DNA of 64,000 nt from Methylobacterium nodulans ORS 2060 (GCF_000022085.1 NC_011894.1:6694501-6758500); one strand, 5' to 3'. Shown: positions 53,513-63,956, counted from the stretch's first letter. Notes: generated by a model from the sequence alone, not told the origin. A program made the numbers and translations.

Positions 53513-55331
53513 CTAATTGAATGGCGCTTGCAGAGGGTCGCTATCACAGAGGTTCCCCCCGCCGAATGCCTCCGCCTGTCGACCGTAATAGAGGTTCGCG
53601 ACGCCGCTCAGTGAGCGTCCCAAGGTGAACTTGACGACAGCGTCTCCAGCGATCTCAACGCTGTTGATCGGAACGACGCCAAGGCTATCGATGACAGTGA
53701 ACCCCTTGGTCGAGAGATCGACAGGCGTCGTCCCCGCCCAGAAAGCTCGGAACTGCAGAGGCGGCGCAGGGACGTGGAAGCTGGCGAGGATGGTGCGTCC
53801 CCTGGCCACGATGGACAGAGGGCTCAACGGCCGCCAGGATCCTCCGGAGGGTCAGCACCTCGTGCAGGACCTTCCTGAAATACAGGGCCATCCACCGATA
53901 GCCGTTCGGGGTGAGATGACCGCCCTTGTCCGTGAAGGGATAGCTCGGGGTTGCGATAAAAACCCCAGCCATTTCTTGCGATAGTTCCCACTGCGCGTCA
54001 CCGATCGACAGGTCTGCGGCGTCGCTGGTATACTGCCCTCCGGTTTGGTACATGATGAGTGCCGGCGGCTTGCTCTGGTTCGGCACAAGTTCGGATTTTA
54101 TATCCGAAATGAGCTGGGCGAGTTTCGCCTTATACGATGATTTGCTGATTGAGCCGCCGAAATCAGGGACATAATTGTATTCACCTTGAAGCCATAGAAC
54201 CGCAGGTATTCCATATGTGAGATTGGCGGCTTGGGCGGCCGCTTTTCCAGCGGCGGACATGACGCGCAAGCGATTGAACAGCTCCGGGCTGACCCCCTTC
54301 GAAAGCTGCTCGATCGTCCGGCCGCCGACCGCGCAGTTCGAGATCACCAGCTTGCGATCATCCATGCTGGCGAGCGCGAAGTGCTGCAGTTGCAGATCGC
54401 GGGCGAACAAGCACGCGGCCAAGCCCGGCTCCTCTCCGAGCGTGCCGACGCCGGGAGAAAGAGCGGCTTGCTGCGCGGCAGACAGGATTGCCCCTGTGTC
54501 GTTGTTTTAGGCCGTGGCTACAGCGGGGCGCAGCACGGCATCGCCGACAGGACTTGGATTGGAATCGTCATAGGCCCCACCGGGGCGCACCGACTGCCCG
54601 ATCATCAGGACGTCGGATCGCCCGGCCGTCGTCTTGACCGGCCAACCCTCCCAGCCCTGACCAAGGGACTGCCCGTCGACGAACAGGTGGTTGAGCCCAA
54701 AAGACAGGGAGGCCGTATAGCCGTTGACCTGAGATCGGGTCAGGGCGGCGATGCCGAGCGCGCGGGCATTCTCGGCCCCGATCTCCTCCGCGCGGAAGTC
54801 ACCGTCACCTGCCCCGGTGCCGGTATCGGCGCCGCCGCTGCCCGGGATCACGAACAGCACGAAGCCAGCCTCGTCCGTGAAGACGGTATCGCCCTGGCTG
54901 AACCCCGAGGCGTTCAGCTCTGTGATCTCCAGAGCGTTCTCGACGTGCAGGCGATCCGTTTCGACGGCCGGGCCGCTCAGGACGTCATTGAGCTGTAGCC
55001 CATATTCGCTGAAGCGGGCGATCGGGACACCGTTCTCGTCCACGATGTCGAGAGCGCCAGCGGGGTCAACCTTGAACATGTCGGCGATCGGATCAAGGGA
55101 CGCCTGAAAGGCATCGATCTCGGCATCCAAGGCAGTGACCCGCCGGAAGAGCTCGGCGGCGATGCTGGGGTCGAGGCCGGCGAGACCGCTAAGGCGCTGG
55201 GCGAGGATCTCCAGCGTCTGACGCCGCAGCCCGGACAGCCCCGGCTGACCGGTGATCTGGGTGTGAACGAGTATCTCGGAGGCGGCATTCCCGTCGTCCA
55301 GAGGCAGATTTGGTCGTGCGAATGCCGGCAT
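53513..55331 (-). pseudogene. Phage tail protein with SGNH/sialate-esterase-like domain, broken by a stop and a frameshift
   Basis: The N-terminal half starts MPAFARPNLPLDDGNAASEI, has a helical region, and the esterase block I FVDGQSLGQGW. An in-frame TAA at 54507-54509 interrupts NNDTGAILSAAQQAAL, after which the same frame continues with block II SNCAVGGRTIEQL, block III VLWLQGEYNYVP and block V KGGHLTPNGYRWMAL. Near 53860 the frame shifts, and the last 100 residues (RGRTILASFHVPAPPLQF, GGGNLCDSDPLQAPF) continue in another frame. Intact relatives would be carbohydrate-ester hydrolases on the tail tip or fibre. Loss of continuity suggests no selection for this function. Confidence 0.8.
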
Positions 55332-55413
55332 CAGCCATGCGGAAGCGTCCCAGGGTTGGAGAGGGCACCCGGAGGGCGTCCTGCATGTCGATGGGGATGG
55401 AAGGATTGACCGG

Positions 55414-58376
55414 TCAAGCCACCGTGATGTCGAAGGGGCCGACCGGGACGCTCTCGATGGGGTTCTCAAGGCTGTCGAGGGCGGTCGCCCAGATGCGGTA
55501 CGGGCCGGGGCTCAGGTCCGTGATCTCGAAGACGGGGAGCGGTGTGTTCAGACCGCTGGCGATCGGGTCGCCCTGCTTCGTGGCGCTTGCGAACAGGGCG
55601 GAGGCGCCCGAAGCAATGTAGATCTGCGTGGCAGCAGTCTGGGGGCTCGGGCCGCTGGTGACCTGCACGCGGATCGTGCCGGCGGAAGGCGACGTCGCGG
55701 AGAGGTTCTGCGGCGGCGACGGGGCATCCGGATCAGTCGCGGCGACCACATGGGTGAGCGACGCACTCCAGTCGCCCGGCGTGCCGAGCGTGGACACCGC
55801 CCGGCCCTGCAGCTCGAGCTCGTCACCGCGCTGATAGCCCGGCAGCACGACGGCGCCAGCCGCCGCGGCTCCGGGCGCGAAGAGCCATGTCGGCGTCCCG
55901 ATCTTGCGGTGGCGTACCTCGAACGAGGCGATGGGCAAGGTCTCCTGCGGGTTGGCGCGGATCACCACCACCACGGGGGTCGGGTTCGACGGCGTGGCCG
56001 CATCGGCCGCAAGGCGCCCTGGGACAGCACGGCGTCGATGATCGCCACCAGCGGCGCGCCGGCCGGCTCCTGCGCCTCGCCGCCCGCCCGGCCACTCCAC
56101 GGTGGCGGCACCTCGGCATCGACCAGCGCCTCGATCTCGGGAGCGTGGTCGATGAGGGTGAGGCGAGCGGAGAGATCCTGCATCGCCTCGATGCCCTTGA
56201 CCGTGCAGGCGAAGGACTCGCGCGAGCTGGGGCCGAAGAAGGCGAGGTTGCCAACAGCCGGATCGGTGCCGGCCCCGGTCAGGACAACCGTGTTGGTCTC
56301 ACCGGGTGCCGTCTGGATTGTCCGCAGCAGGCTGGAGCCGTCGTCGCGCCGGAAGCGCACGGCGTAGGTCTGGCCCGCCTCCATCGTGACCGGCTCGTCC
56401 AGGGTGACGTTCGTGCGGCCGGCGATCGTGGTCACGGCCTGGACGCGGGCCGCCACCATCGTCCGGTCGAGGACGTCGTGTAAGAGCTGAGCCCGGTCGC
56501 CGCGCGAGCACTGCAGCGCCTCGAAGTCCTGGTTCGCGGTGTGAGTATCGCGGCGCAGTTGCAGCTCGTAGCCGCGGCGCCGCCCCTCCCGATACACCTG
56601 ATCCGGGTTGGTTACGCCCGGGAGGTCGATCTTCTCGGTGACCGTGATCGGCCCGGTATGGCCCGGGAGCGGGATGATCCGCTCGGCCTTGGCGAAGCCG
56701 TTGGTCTCGTCCAGGAAGGACACCCGGAAGGCGTGCGGCAGGATCGTGTAGGGCCGCTCGCCCTGGTAGCCCCAGGAGTTGCGCGGCGAGATGTGGGCCG
56801 TGACCGTGTCGAGCGCCCGGTCGATCACCACGCCCCAGGCGGTGCCGCTGTCCTGCGGGCTCGCCCGGCCGGCCGCGGCGATGTCGCCGAGCACGTCGAG
56901 GACGGATGCCTCATAATCATGCACCCGGTTGTAGGTCAGCCCCTTGGCGGCACAGAAGGCGTGCCAATCCTCCAGGGCCGCGACCTCGTCCAGGGTGAAC
57001 GGGTAGGTGATCGCCGGGCCGGTGAGCACGTAGCGGAACAGGCTGGCCGGGTTGTTGGTCTCGCGCACGACCCAGGTCTGCGAGGCCGCGTCCCAATCCG
57101 GGCAGATCGAGGCCATGTCGCAGTTGAGCGCGTCGAGCATGCCGTTGAGCTGGCCGGTGGCACGGATCCGGCAGGCGGCGAGCGCGAGCGGCTTGTCGAA
57201 GTCGATCGGGTACTCCGGCCGGAAGGAGCGCAGGACCGACCACACCGTGCGGCCGTGGCGCTGGATCTCCTTTTTGCTCTGATCCGCCTCGTCCCAGTCG
57301 AGGGTGGTGCGGGTCAGCTCGATGTCGTACCGGCCGCGCTCGGGGAATGCGATCGGAACCGTGCGGGTCAGGGCGCTCGACTTCTTCGAACTGATGACGA
57401 TCGGCGGCGCCGCGACCCAATCGTCCGTGCCGCTCTTGGCGTACTGCACGTTGATGGAGACCGTGAAGGTCTGGTAGCCGCCGTCCTTGTTCACGGCGAA
57501 GACGCCGGACGGCGCGCTGATGTCGATCTCGCAGCCGGTGCAGTCCGAAGCAGTGGTGCGGATCTGCGGGCCACCGGTGGGCGCAGCGGCCGACTTCAGC
57601 TCGACCGACAGCGCCTCCTCGATCACCTGCTGCGGGTAGAGGGTCAGGCGCTCGTCGGCGGCGTAGCCCTGGCGGGTCTCCAGGGTCACGTCCGTGAACC
57701 GCTCGATCGGCGTCTCGCCGATACGCCAGTTGCGCATAGCCAGCGGGCCGTAGCCGCACAGGAACGAGGCCACGACATAGCGCTCGTCGCCCACCGCCTG
57801 CGTGTAAGGCGTGGCGGCATAGGGCGGCGCGGAGCGGATCTTGCCGAGGACGAGCGGCACGACGCCATCCGGCGTCAGCTGGTTCTGCAGCCCCTGGATG
57901 CTGTAGGTCGGCTTGTCCTTGGCGTCCGAGCGCGGCGGGACGAGTGCGTTGATCAGGAGCGTGCCGGCCAGCAGCGTGGTGCCGGTGATGACCGCCGACG
58001 CGAGCGATGCCAGCGTGCCGGTCGCAGCGCCCGGCAGACCCAGCAGCGAGCCGGCGAGCATGGGGCCGTAGAACTGCCCGAGGGCGAGCGCGCCGACCGT
58101 CACCGCGATGGTGAGCACGTTGCGCATGATGTCGCCCTGCGGGACAGGGCGGATGATCAGCTGCGTGCCGGGCTTCGGGCGGACCCGGTGCCAGATGGCC
58201 GGCAGCACCTCCTCGTCGCCGATGGTGACGCGCAGCAGGCGCTGCATCCCATCCGTGAGGCCCGGGTAGGCCGCGGCGACGATCTCCGCGACGCTGCTGC
58301 CCGGCGCCACCGTCAGCTCGTGCCGGCGGGCGACATCGAACAGACTGTCGAGGGCGAGGACCGAGACGTCACGCAT
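55414..58376 (-). pseudogene. Phage tail tip/host-specificity protein J, frameshifted near the C-terminus
   Basis: The first 788 residues are in one frame: an N-terminal domain (VLALDSLFDVARRHELTV, LRVTIGDEEVLPAIWHRV), two hydrophobic helices, then the conserved tip-attachment region (GVVPLVLGKIRSAPPYAA, VVASFLCGYGPLAMRNWRIGETPIERFTDV) of lambda J-type proteins. Near 56015 one base is lost or gained, and the natural continuation (AADAATPSNPTPVVVVIRANP, then a fibronectin-type module DPDAPSPPQNLSATSPSAG, FDITVA) runs in the next frame to 55414. No slippery site is present at the break. Joined length of about 985 residues is normal for J. J determines receptor binding. Confidence 0.82.
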
Positions 58377-58480
58377 CGGAGCGATCGCCTATGATGATCT
58401 CGTGGCCGTACCCCGCCGACCGGACCGCGACCGGCGCGCCCGTGTTGTTGCGGATGGTCACAACCGCCGGATCCTGCTTG
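58369..58480 (-). pseudogene. 3' fragment of a small tail gene upstream of J
   Basis: Reads DPAVVTIRNNTGAPVAVRSA then GYGHEIIIGDRSDA and a stop that overlaps the J start. Its 5' part is missing: upstream the sequence changes directly into tape-measure coding sequence in another frame. A deletion between the tape measure and J genes explains both ends. Confidence 0.6.
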
Positions 58481-59783
58481 GGCGAGCAGGCGAGCAAGGT
58501 GTCCGTAGATCGTGCCGAGCCGGCGCGTGCCGTAGGCGAGGTTCGACGCGACGCGCCCGAAGGCGCTGGTGGCGTCGCCCAGATGCGAGGTGAGATCCGC
58601 CGCGCGCGACAGGCTGGCGCTGTAGGCCTCGAACAGCATGCGCTGTGCGCCGAGGCGGTCACCCTGCTCCGCAAGGTTGCGGACGGTCGCCTCGGTGCGG
58701 GCGTTCAGGAGGCCGAGCTTCTCGTTGAGGGTCTGAGCCCCTTTGGCCGGATCGGCAAAGGCCTGCGCCAGCTCCTGCGTGGCGTCCGCAACCTCCTGGC
58801 CGGTGGTGGCCGCGAAGTCCTTCGCAGACCGCCCGAGGGCCACGAACATCTCGACCCCGATCCGCCCCGTGGCGGCGAGGGTCGCCGCGATGCTGCGCGC
58901 CTCGCGCACGGACACCTCACCCGAGGCGGCGATGGCGACGGCCGCGGCGTTCACCTGCTGCGCACTCGCGCCCGAGGCCCGGCCAGTGCCGGCCAGCAGG
59001 CGGTCCACCTCGCGCATCCGGTTCTGGTAGGAGAGCAGCGCCGCACCCCCGGCGATGATCGCCACGGAGGTGACACCGACCGCGCCCCCGAGCAGCCCGA
59101 TCCGGGTGGCCAATCCCGCCGCCGCCTCGCCGGCCTGCGTCAGCGCACCCTTCACGCTCGCCCCACCCGGTCCGGCGAAGGTCTGCGCGATCTGCGGGGC
59201 CTGCTGAAGCGCAATCAGGGCCGGGCTCATGCCGGAGGCGGCCGATGAGACGATATCGCCGTCCTGGAACATCAGGTTGCGGATCTCGTCCGACCGCAGG
59301 CGGCGCGTTCTCATTGGCGGCCTGCGGCGTCACCCCGAGAGAGCCCAGCCGCCGGGAGGCCTGCGCATTCGCCTCGGCGCGGGCGCGGTCGGCCTCGATC
59401 TGGGTCAGGGTGGCGCGGCCGGTCGCGCCGAGATCGCGCCAGCCATCGCTGATGGCCCGAATGCGGGCGTGTGCCGCTTCGGCGGCCCGGGCCTGCTCCT
59501 CGAACACCGCGGCGGAGGCGCGCGCGGAGCCAACCTGGGGCGTGCTGACGCCGAGCAGCGCATTCACGCTCGCCTGAGCGCGCGCCTGCGCCTCCGCCTG
59601 CCGAGCGGCCTCGGCCAGACGCTGGTACCGAGCGGCCTGGCGGTCAGCGGCAGCGCCCGCAGCGTCGGCCGCGGCGGTGACGCCCTGGAACGCCTGCTGG
59701 CCCGCCCGGCCGGCCTCGTCGGAGGCGCGTCTGACCTCGGCGCCGCCCTCGACGGCGAGGCGGATCGCGACGCTATTCGCCAT
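58481..59783 (-). pseudogene. Phage tail tape measure protein, frameshifted and 3' truncated
   Basis: The N-terminal 160 residues (MANSVAIRLAVEGGAEVRRA, long Ala/Glu/Arg helix, LGVTPQAANENA) are in one frame. Near 59310 it shifts, and RRLRSDEIRNLMFQDGDIVS, the glycine-rich helix GLLGGAVGVTSVAIIAGGAALL and LAQAFADPAKGAQTLNEKLG continue in another. The coding sequence breaks off after RRLGTIYGHLARLL where the fragment before J begins. Full tape measures are usually much longer, so the rest has been deleted. The ATG at 59783 overlaps the end of the chaperone frameshift product. Confidence 0.8.
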
Positions 59784-60097
59784 CACCGCTCTCCTTCCGG
59801 TAGGCCTTCACGATCAGCGGCTCGACCCGAGGCAGCAGGTCGGCAAGCAGCGGCAAGGCCGCGCCCATGGCATCGGCCATCAGCAGGATCGCCCCGAAGT
59901 CGAGAGCATAGACGCCGCCGAAGCCCACGCGCATCTGCCCGCCGCAGCGCTGGATCACCGACCAAGCCACGATGCCCTCATCGGTTTCCGGGGCGTGCAG
60001 CGTGTAAGGGCACTCGGCACAGGTTACACCACAGGCAGCGCAGTATTCGTCTCCCCCGCCGAAGTGCCAGGAGGCGAGCTCGAGGATGCATTTTTTT
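59773..60097 (-). CDS. Tail assembly chaperone, -1 frameshift extension (lambda GT-like)
   Basis: This frame has no start of its own but is uninterrupted from the A7 tract to 59773. It reads CILELASWHFGGGDEYCAACG, VTCAECPYTLHAPETDEGIV, then GQMRVGFGGVYALDFGAILLMADAMG and ends KAYRKESGDGE. Two CxxC pairs suggest a small zinc knuckle. It would be made only as a C-terminal extension of the upstream chaperone, as lambda gpGT is. In lambda the extension recruits major tail protein to the tape measure. The frame's good coding character supports function. Confidence 0.78.
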
Positions 60098-60440
60098 CCG
60101 CGTCCCGCTTCAGCGCCGGAATGACATAGCGGCTGTCGAACTCATCGAAGGCGGCCCAGACGGTCATCAGCAGGTCGACGGTCTCGGGCGTTGCCGGAAC
60201 CGGCACGCCATCGGCATCGCCGACTCCCTCCCACTCGATGATCGCGCGCCGGGCCAGCTCGCCGACAAGGGCGATGTTCGTCCGCAGATCGAGATCCTCG
60301 CGATCGTCGCTGCGGATGACCTTGCTGACCGCCTCGCGCGCGGCCAGCATCATCGCCACCGTGACCGGCCGAACCCGGACGCGCACGCCGGGCAGGAGGT
60401 CGAGCCAGCAGGGTTCGGAAGAGGGAGAAAGTCTAAGCAT
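60024..60440 (-). CDS. Tail assembly chaperone, zero-frame product (lambda G-like)
   Basis: Codes for 138 residues from the ATG at 60440, which has AAGGA 7 bases upstream; earlier starts (MAGIMKDIL) lack this. The conserved part runs MLRLSPSSEPCWLDLLPGVRV to AAFDEFDSRYVIPALKRDAEK (shown in parts). After the slippery tract the zero frame adds a low-complexity tail (NASSSSPPGTSAGETNTALP) and stops. It lies between tape measure and, past an insert, the tail tube gene, the usual chaperone position. Confidence 0.8.
   Translation of the reverse strand: MLRLSPSSEPCWLDLLPGVRVRVRPVTVAMMLAAREAVSKVIRSDDREDLDLRTNIALVGELARRAIIEWEGVGDADGVPVPATPETVDLLMTVWAAFDEFDSRYVIPALKRDAEKNASSSSPPGTSAGETNTALPVV
60091..60097 (-). 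promoter_or_regulatory. A7 slippery tract for -1 translational frameshifting
   Basis: The minus strand reads GCG GAA AAA AAT GCA in the zero frame, so the heptamer A AAA AAT fits the X XXY YYZ rule. Slipping back by one gives AAA then TGC, opening the 108-codon extension. Seven A in a 65-70 percent GC gene is striking by itself. Confidence 0.78.
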
Positions 60441-60962
60441 GAGAATATCCTTCATAATTCCAGCCATGTCTTACTTTGAAAGCACCGCGATGCGCAAAAA
60501 ACCATCGGCAGCGCAAATCAGTTTCTTACAGAAGAAGAAATAACTAAGCTGACAGACTTCTTGTCAGATTCACTTGTAGAGCCCGTTTAAAAGTCGCCCG
60601 AGCGCGGCTCCGAGCGGCGGAAGCTCGGTTGGAGAACCTTCGCCAATCTCAAAAAGCATCGCATTTGACCACCTTCGGCTCCGAGCCCACGCCCGAGTTT
60701 CTGCCGAAGGCGCATTCTCAAATGAACTCTCAAACCATAACACCGCAGCATCTTAGCTGACCGCGGCCGGGCATCTGGATAGGAACGGTGCCGCGAATAC
60801 TTGTCAGCCGCCAACATACACAAAAGTTAACGCTGTGAAGCGTCAAAGATATGACATAATTGCTGTAAAACCTCCCTTCTGCGCAGGCCGGCAAACAGAC
60901 TTATTGTTTCTGGCAGAATCGGTAGCACCCATACACCGCTGAGAGCTTGCGAGGAGACGCAC
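60441..60962. other. AT-richer intergenic region at the insert edge
   Basis: About 520 bases between the divergent chaperone and dioxygenase genes. GC is lower than in the phage genes. No gene was supported; the promoter for the dioxygenase remnant is presumably here. Confidence 0.45.
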
Positions 60963-61962
60963 ATGCGTAGGTGGGCACGCCTGGCAACCGCACCGCTTTG
61001 GCCTCTGCAACTCGCGACTGCTGCCAAGTCGTTCGAGCACAATCCCCTGATCGGAAGCCGCCAGCTCAACCGATGGGGGCTGCACGGCAAACGGGTCGAA
61101 CTCGCGGCACGTCTCGCAGCATCTCGTCGCGCAAGGCTCGCGTCCAGAGTGCCGGTCGAGGACCGCGCCGCTTTCGACCGAGACGGCTTCGTGATCAAGC
61201 GTCGCTTTCTGCCTGACGATGCCTTCAAGACTGCGCGACGAGATCCAGGCTTACAGGGGACCCATACGGGAAAAAGCCGAAGGGCGGACAGTTCTGCGCA
61301 AGGTAACGGTCGGCAGCAAGCTGCTTGAGCAAATGCCGAGCTTGAAACAGGTTCATGGATCAGAGACATGGCAAGGGCTCATCCGTTACGTCGGCAGCCG
61401 GGACTCGGAACCAGGCATGTTTCTGCAGGCAGTTTTGCAGCAAGCGTCTGACGGTGAAGATGACCCACAAACAATTCTGCACGCCGACACGTTCCATCCG
61501 ACGGTGAAGGCTTGGCTTTTCCTGACGGACGTTGAGGAGCACAGCGGTCCGTTTACCTACGTTCCCGGCTCGCATCGGCTCACGGCGCGGAGGCTCGAAT
61601 GGGAGCGGCGAATGAGCCTGACCGCGGTTTCTTCAGACGATTTTGAGACGAGGCAGGGCTCTTTTCGAGTTAGCGAGGCCGAACTGGAAGATCTTGGCTT
61701 CCAGATGCCCGTACCTGTTGCCGTACCTGCCAACACTCTTGTGGTGGCAGACACATTCGGCTTTCACGCCCGCGGCCGGAGCGCCCGTCCGTCGACGCGG
61801 GTTGAAGTCTGGGGGATCGGTCAGCGTAACCCGTTCCTTCCATGGACCTCGCTCGATCGAGCCGTCGGAGCTCTGTCTTCGCTCGGGCGCACAGGAAACG
61901 ACTGGGAGGTGCGCACAGGCATTTCGATTTTCGATGATGTCAGAAAGCCGGCTGAGCGGTAG
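60963..61962 (+). pseudogene. Phytanoyl-CoA dioxygenase-like Fe(II)/2-oxoglutarate oxygenase, frameshifted
   Basis: A good ribosome site (GAGGAGA, 7-13 bases upstream) and start MRRWARLATAPLWPLQLATA lead into EDRAAFDRDGFVIKRRFLPD. Near 61228 the frame shifts by one and continues SRLRDEIQAYRGPI, then the iron-binding HxD of ILHADTFHPTVKAWLFLTDV, the segment GPFTYVPGSHRLTARR and the distal HARGRSARPSTRVEVWG that supplies His and the 2-oxoglutarate Arg. The catalytic residues survive, so the break may be recent. It is on the opposite strand to the tail genes and has lower GC: an inserted cargo gene. Confidence 0.78.
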
Positions 61963-62167
61963 TCAAAGTTCTTTGTCACGTCAGGCGCTCGGCAAGTTGC
62001 GCCTCCCAGCGCCTCAATTTACTTGCCAAACCGGCATCGCATCAGATGCCTGCCGTCTTACGAAAACCAAACCCAAGTCGTTCAGCGGTATCGATAAATA
62101 GACCCGCACATAGAGCAAATTTACAGCTTTCCATTCTACCACATCCTTCAGCTGAAGGTGCTCACTC

Positions 62168-62416
62168 ATGGCAACAATTGCAGACCTCCTCACGACCCGG
62201 CTCCTGACCGACGAGCAGGTCGACGCAGCCGTGATGGGCTACCTCGCCGACCCCGCGCCTGGATCCCGCCAGATCGCGCACGGCCTCGCCCTCGACATCA
62301 ACGCGGCCGTTGCTGCCTACCGCCAAGCCGCAGACCTGATGCAGCGAAAGGACGTCACCGTTGCACGGCGGCGGGTGGCCGTTCGGACGGCGATCCTGCT
62401 GGCGCATCTGACGTGA
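62168..62416 (+). CDS. Small helical protein; intact member of the AVRTAILLA family
   Basis: Codes for 82 residues: MATIADLLTTRLLTDEQVDA, then a helix-turn-helix-like stretch (GSRQIAHGLALDINAAVAAYRQAADLM) and the end RRVAVRTAILLAHLT. GAAGG lies 8 bases before the ATG. The last 12 residues recur as remnants at 44850-44882, 50426-50460 and near 29690. It could be a small DNA-binding or phage accessory protein; no known family is recognised. Confidence 0.6.
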   Translation: MATIADLLTTRLLTDEQVDAAVMGYLADPAPGSRQIAHGLALDINAAVAAYRQAADLMQRKDVTVARRRVAVRTAILLAHLT

Positions 62417-62503
62417 GCGCCACATCCATGGACGTCACGGCTGCCATGGCCGCCCACGTCTCACCGCCAAAGCGGTGTTCGGAATTTGGTGGCAGTGCCG
62501 TCC

Positions 62504-63445
62504 TCAGTAGCTCGGCACGTTATTGATGAGGGTGGCGGTGACCGTGCGGCCGAGGGTGGGATCCTTGGCCGCCTGCCAGTTGAAGGTCGCCTGCACGCCG
62601 TTCGGGCCGGTCACGGGGGTCTTGGCCCGCGGCAAGAAGACAGAGTGGACCTTGAACACGAGCGAGCGCGCGGCGTCCGTCACCCACCCGAACGTGAACT
62701 CGACCGGTGTGCCGGCGGTGGCCTGATCCAGCAGGGCGGTGTTGGCGAAGCGCACCACGAGGCTGCCGGTCATCGCCACCATGCCCGGGTCGGCGTCCTC
62801 GATCCGCCCGTCCCCGCGGATCGCCTCCACCTTCTCCAGCTGGTTCGAGTAGGTGAACTCGGCCGAGACAACGGAGCCGAGTGCCACGCCGCCGCGGGTG
62901 ACGGTGCCCTGGAACGGGCTGAACCGCTCGATGCTCGCCTCGGCGAGGGTGCCGGCGGCCGAGGCGGTGAGCTTGGTCTCGCCCTGGGCGATCAGGCCCA
63001 GGGTCGCGGTGAGCAGGCCGGAGTGCTGCATCTGAACCCGCAGCGTGTTGCCGCGCACCCCGAAGTTCTGGCCGTAGCTCGGCACCTCGGGCAGGCCGAC
63101 CTCGACCGTCATGGAGGGCAGGTCGATCGCGCCCGACGTGAACACATGCGTGGTCGTGCCGCTGTCGGCGGTCGACGTCGGCTGCCCCATGAACAGCTTC
63201 AGCCAGTTGCCGAAGTTCTTCAGATCGACCGGGACGACGACATCGCCGTCATTGTTGATCACGTCCTTCGAGGGCGGCAGCGGCTCGCGGCCGTAGCCGA
63301 GCAGATCGCTGGCAATCAGACCTTGTTCCTCGCCGAGGTTCGAGGAGACGAAGGGCAGCTTGCGGTAGCCGCTGGCGGGCGGCGTGCCATAGGTAGTCTC
63401 GAAGGCCGCCGCCATGATGGCGTTGGCTCCACGCGCGCGTGCCAT
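62504..63445 (-). CDS. Phage tail tube protein
   Basis: Codes for 313 residues and is intact. It starts MARARGANAIMAAAFETTYG, a pattern of siphophage tail tube proteins (GxNxxxxxxxExTYGTPP), and has alternating beta strands typical of the tube fold (VDLKNFGNWLKLFMGQPTS, STADSGTTTHVFTSGAIDLP, VQATFNWQAAKDPTLGRTVT). It polymerises into the tube through which DNA passes. It follows the tail terminator gene by 19 bases; the usual next genes (chaperones) are displaced by a 2-kb insert. Confidence 0.85.
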   Translation of the reverse strand: MARARGANAIMAAAFETTYGTPPASGYRKLPFVSSNLGEEQGLIASDLLGYGREPLPPSKDVINNDGDVVVPVDLKNFGNWLKLFMGQPTSTADSGTTTHVFTSGAIDLPSMTVEVGLPEVPSYGQNFGVRGNTLRVQMQHSGLLTATLGLIAQGETKLTASAAGTLAEASIERFSPFQGTVTRGGVALGSVVSAEFTYSNQLEKVEAIRGDGRIEDADPGMVAMTGSLVVRFANTALLDQATAGTPVEFTFGWVTDAARSLVFKVHSVFLPRAKTPVTGPNGVQATFNWQAAKDPTLGRTVTATLINNVPSY

Positions 63446-63464
63446 GGGTCTCTCCTGGCGGTGG

Positions 63465-63899
63465 TCAGTTCAGGGGATCGGGGGTGCCGTAGACGGCAGT
63501 GATGCCGATCAGGGCGGCACGGGAGACGGGAGCGCCGTCCGCCGTCAGCGGCTCGGTGGTGGCAGCCGACACCATCAGGTAGTCGCACAGCCCACCGAGC
63601 GTCCGATCTGCCGCGACGGCCGTGCCGATCGCCTGCAGCATGGCATCGAGCCGCGCTTCGGCGCTCACGCTGCGGGTGCCGTTCGCGGCCACCTCGACCG
63701 GGATCTCGTGGCTGAAGATGTAGATGGTCGGGTTGAGCGTGACCTCCGGCTCGCCCGGGTCGCCGTCATCCACATTGACGAAGCCACCGGCCGGGATGGT
63801 CTGCGGTTTGACCTCGTTGCGGGAGTGGGCGGCCTGCGGGAGGGCTGCCTTCAGCAGCTCGGCCACGGCCTGGAGGACGCGCTCGCGCGTGCTCGGCAT
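63465..63899 (-). CDS. Phage tail terminator/completion protein
   Basis: Codes for 144 residues from the ATG before PSTRERVLQAV; an upstream ATG (MHIWATETM) is less likely. The helix-sheet pattern (LQAVAELLKAALPQAAHSRN, VTLNPTIYIFSHEIPVEVAA, AVAADRTLGGLCDYLMVSAA) and position directly before the tail tube gene match the gpU-like tail terminator, which caps the growing tail. Assignment is by context and pattern. Confidence 0.65.
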   Translation of the reverse strand: MPSTRERVLQAVAELLKAALPQAAHSRNEVKPQTIPAGGFVNVDDGDPGEPEVTLNPTIYIFSHEIPVEVAANGTRSVSAEARLDAMLQAIGTAVAADRTLGGLCDYLMVSAATTEPLTADGAPVSRAALIGITAVYGTPDPLN

Positions 63900-63956
63900 C
63901 GTCTCAGTCGCCCAGATGTGCACAAACAGAATGGAATAGGACCTGCGGCGTCCGAA

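Noticed and set aside
55962..56028. Programmed frameshift as explanation for the split J gene
   Set aside because: No homopolymer or X XXY YYZ heptamer lies at the break, unlike the chaperone gene, so decay or error is more likely.
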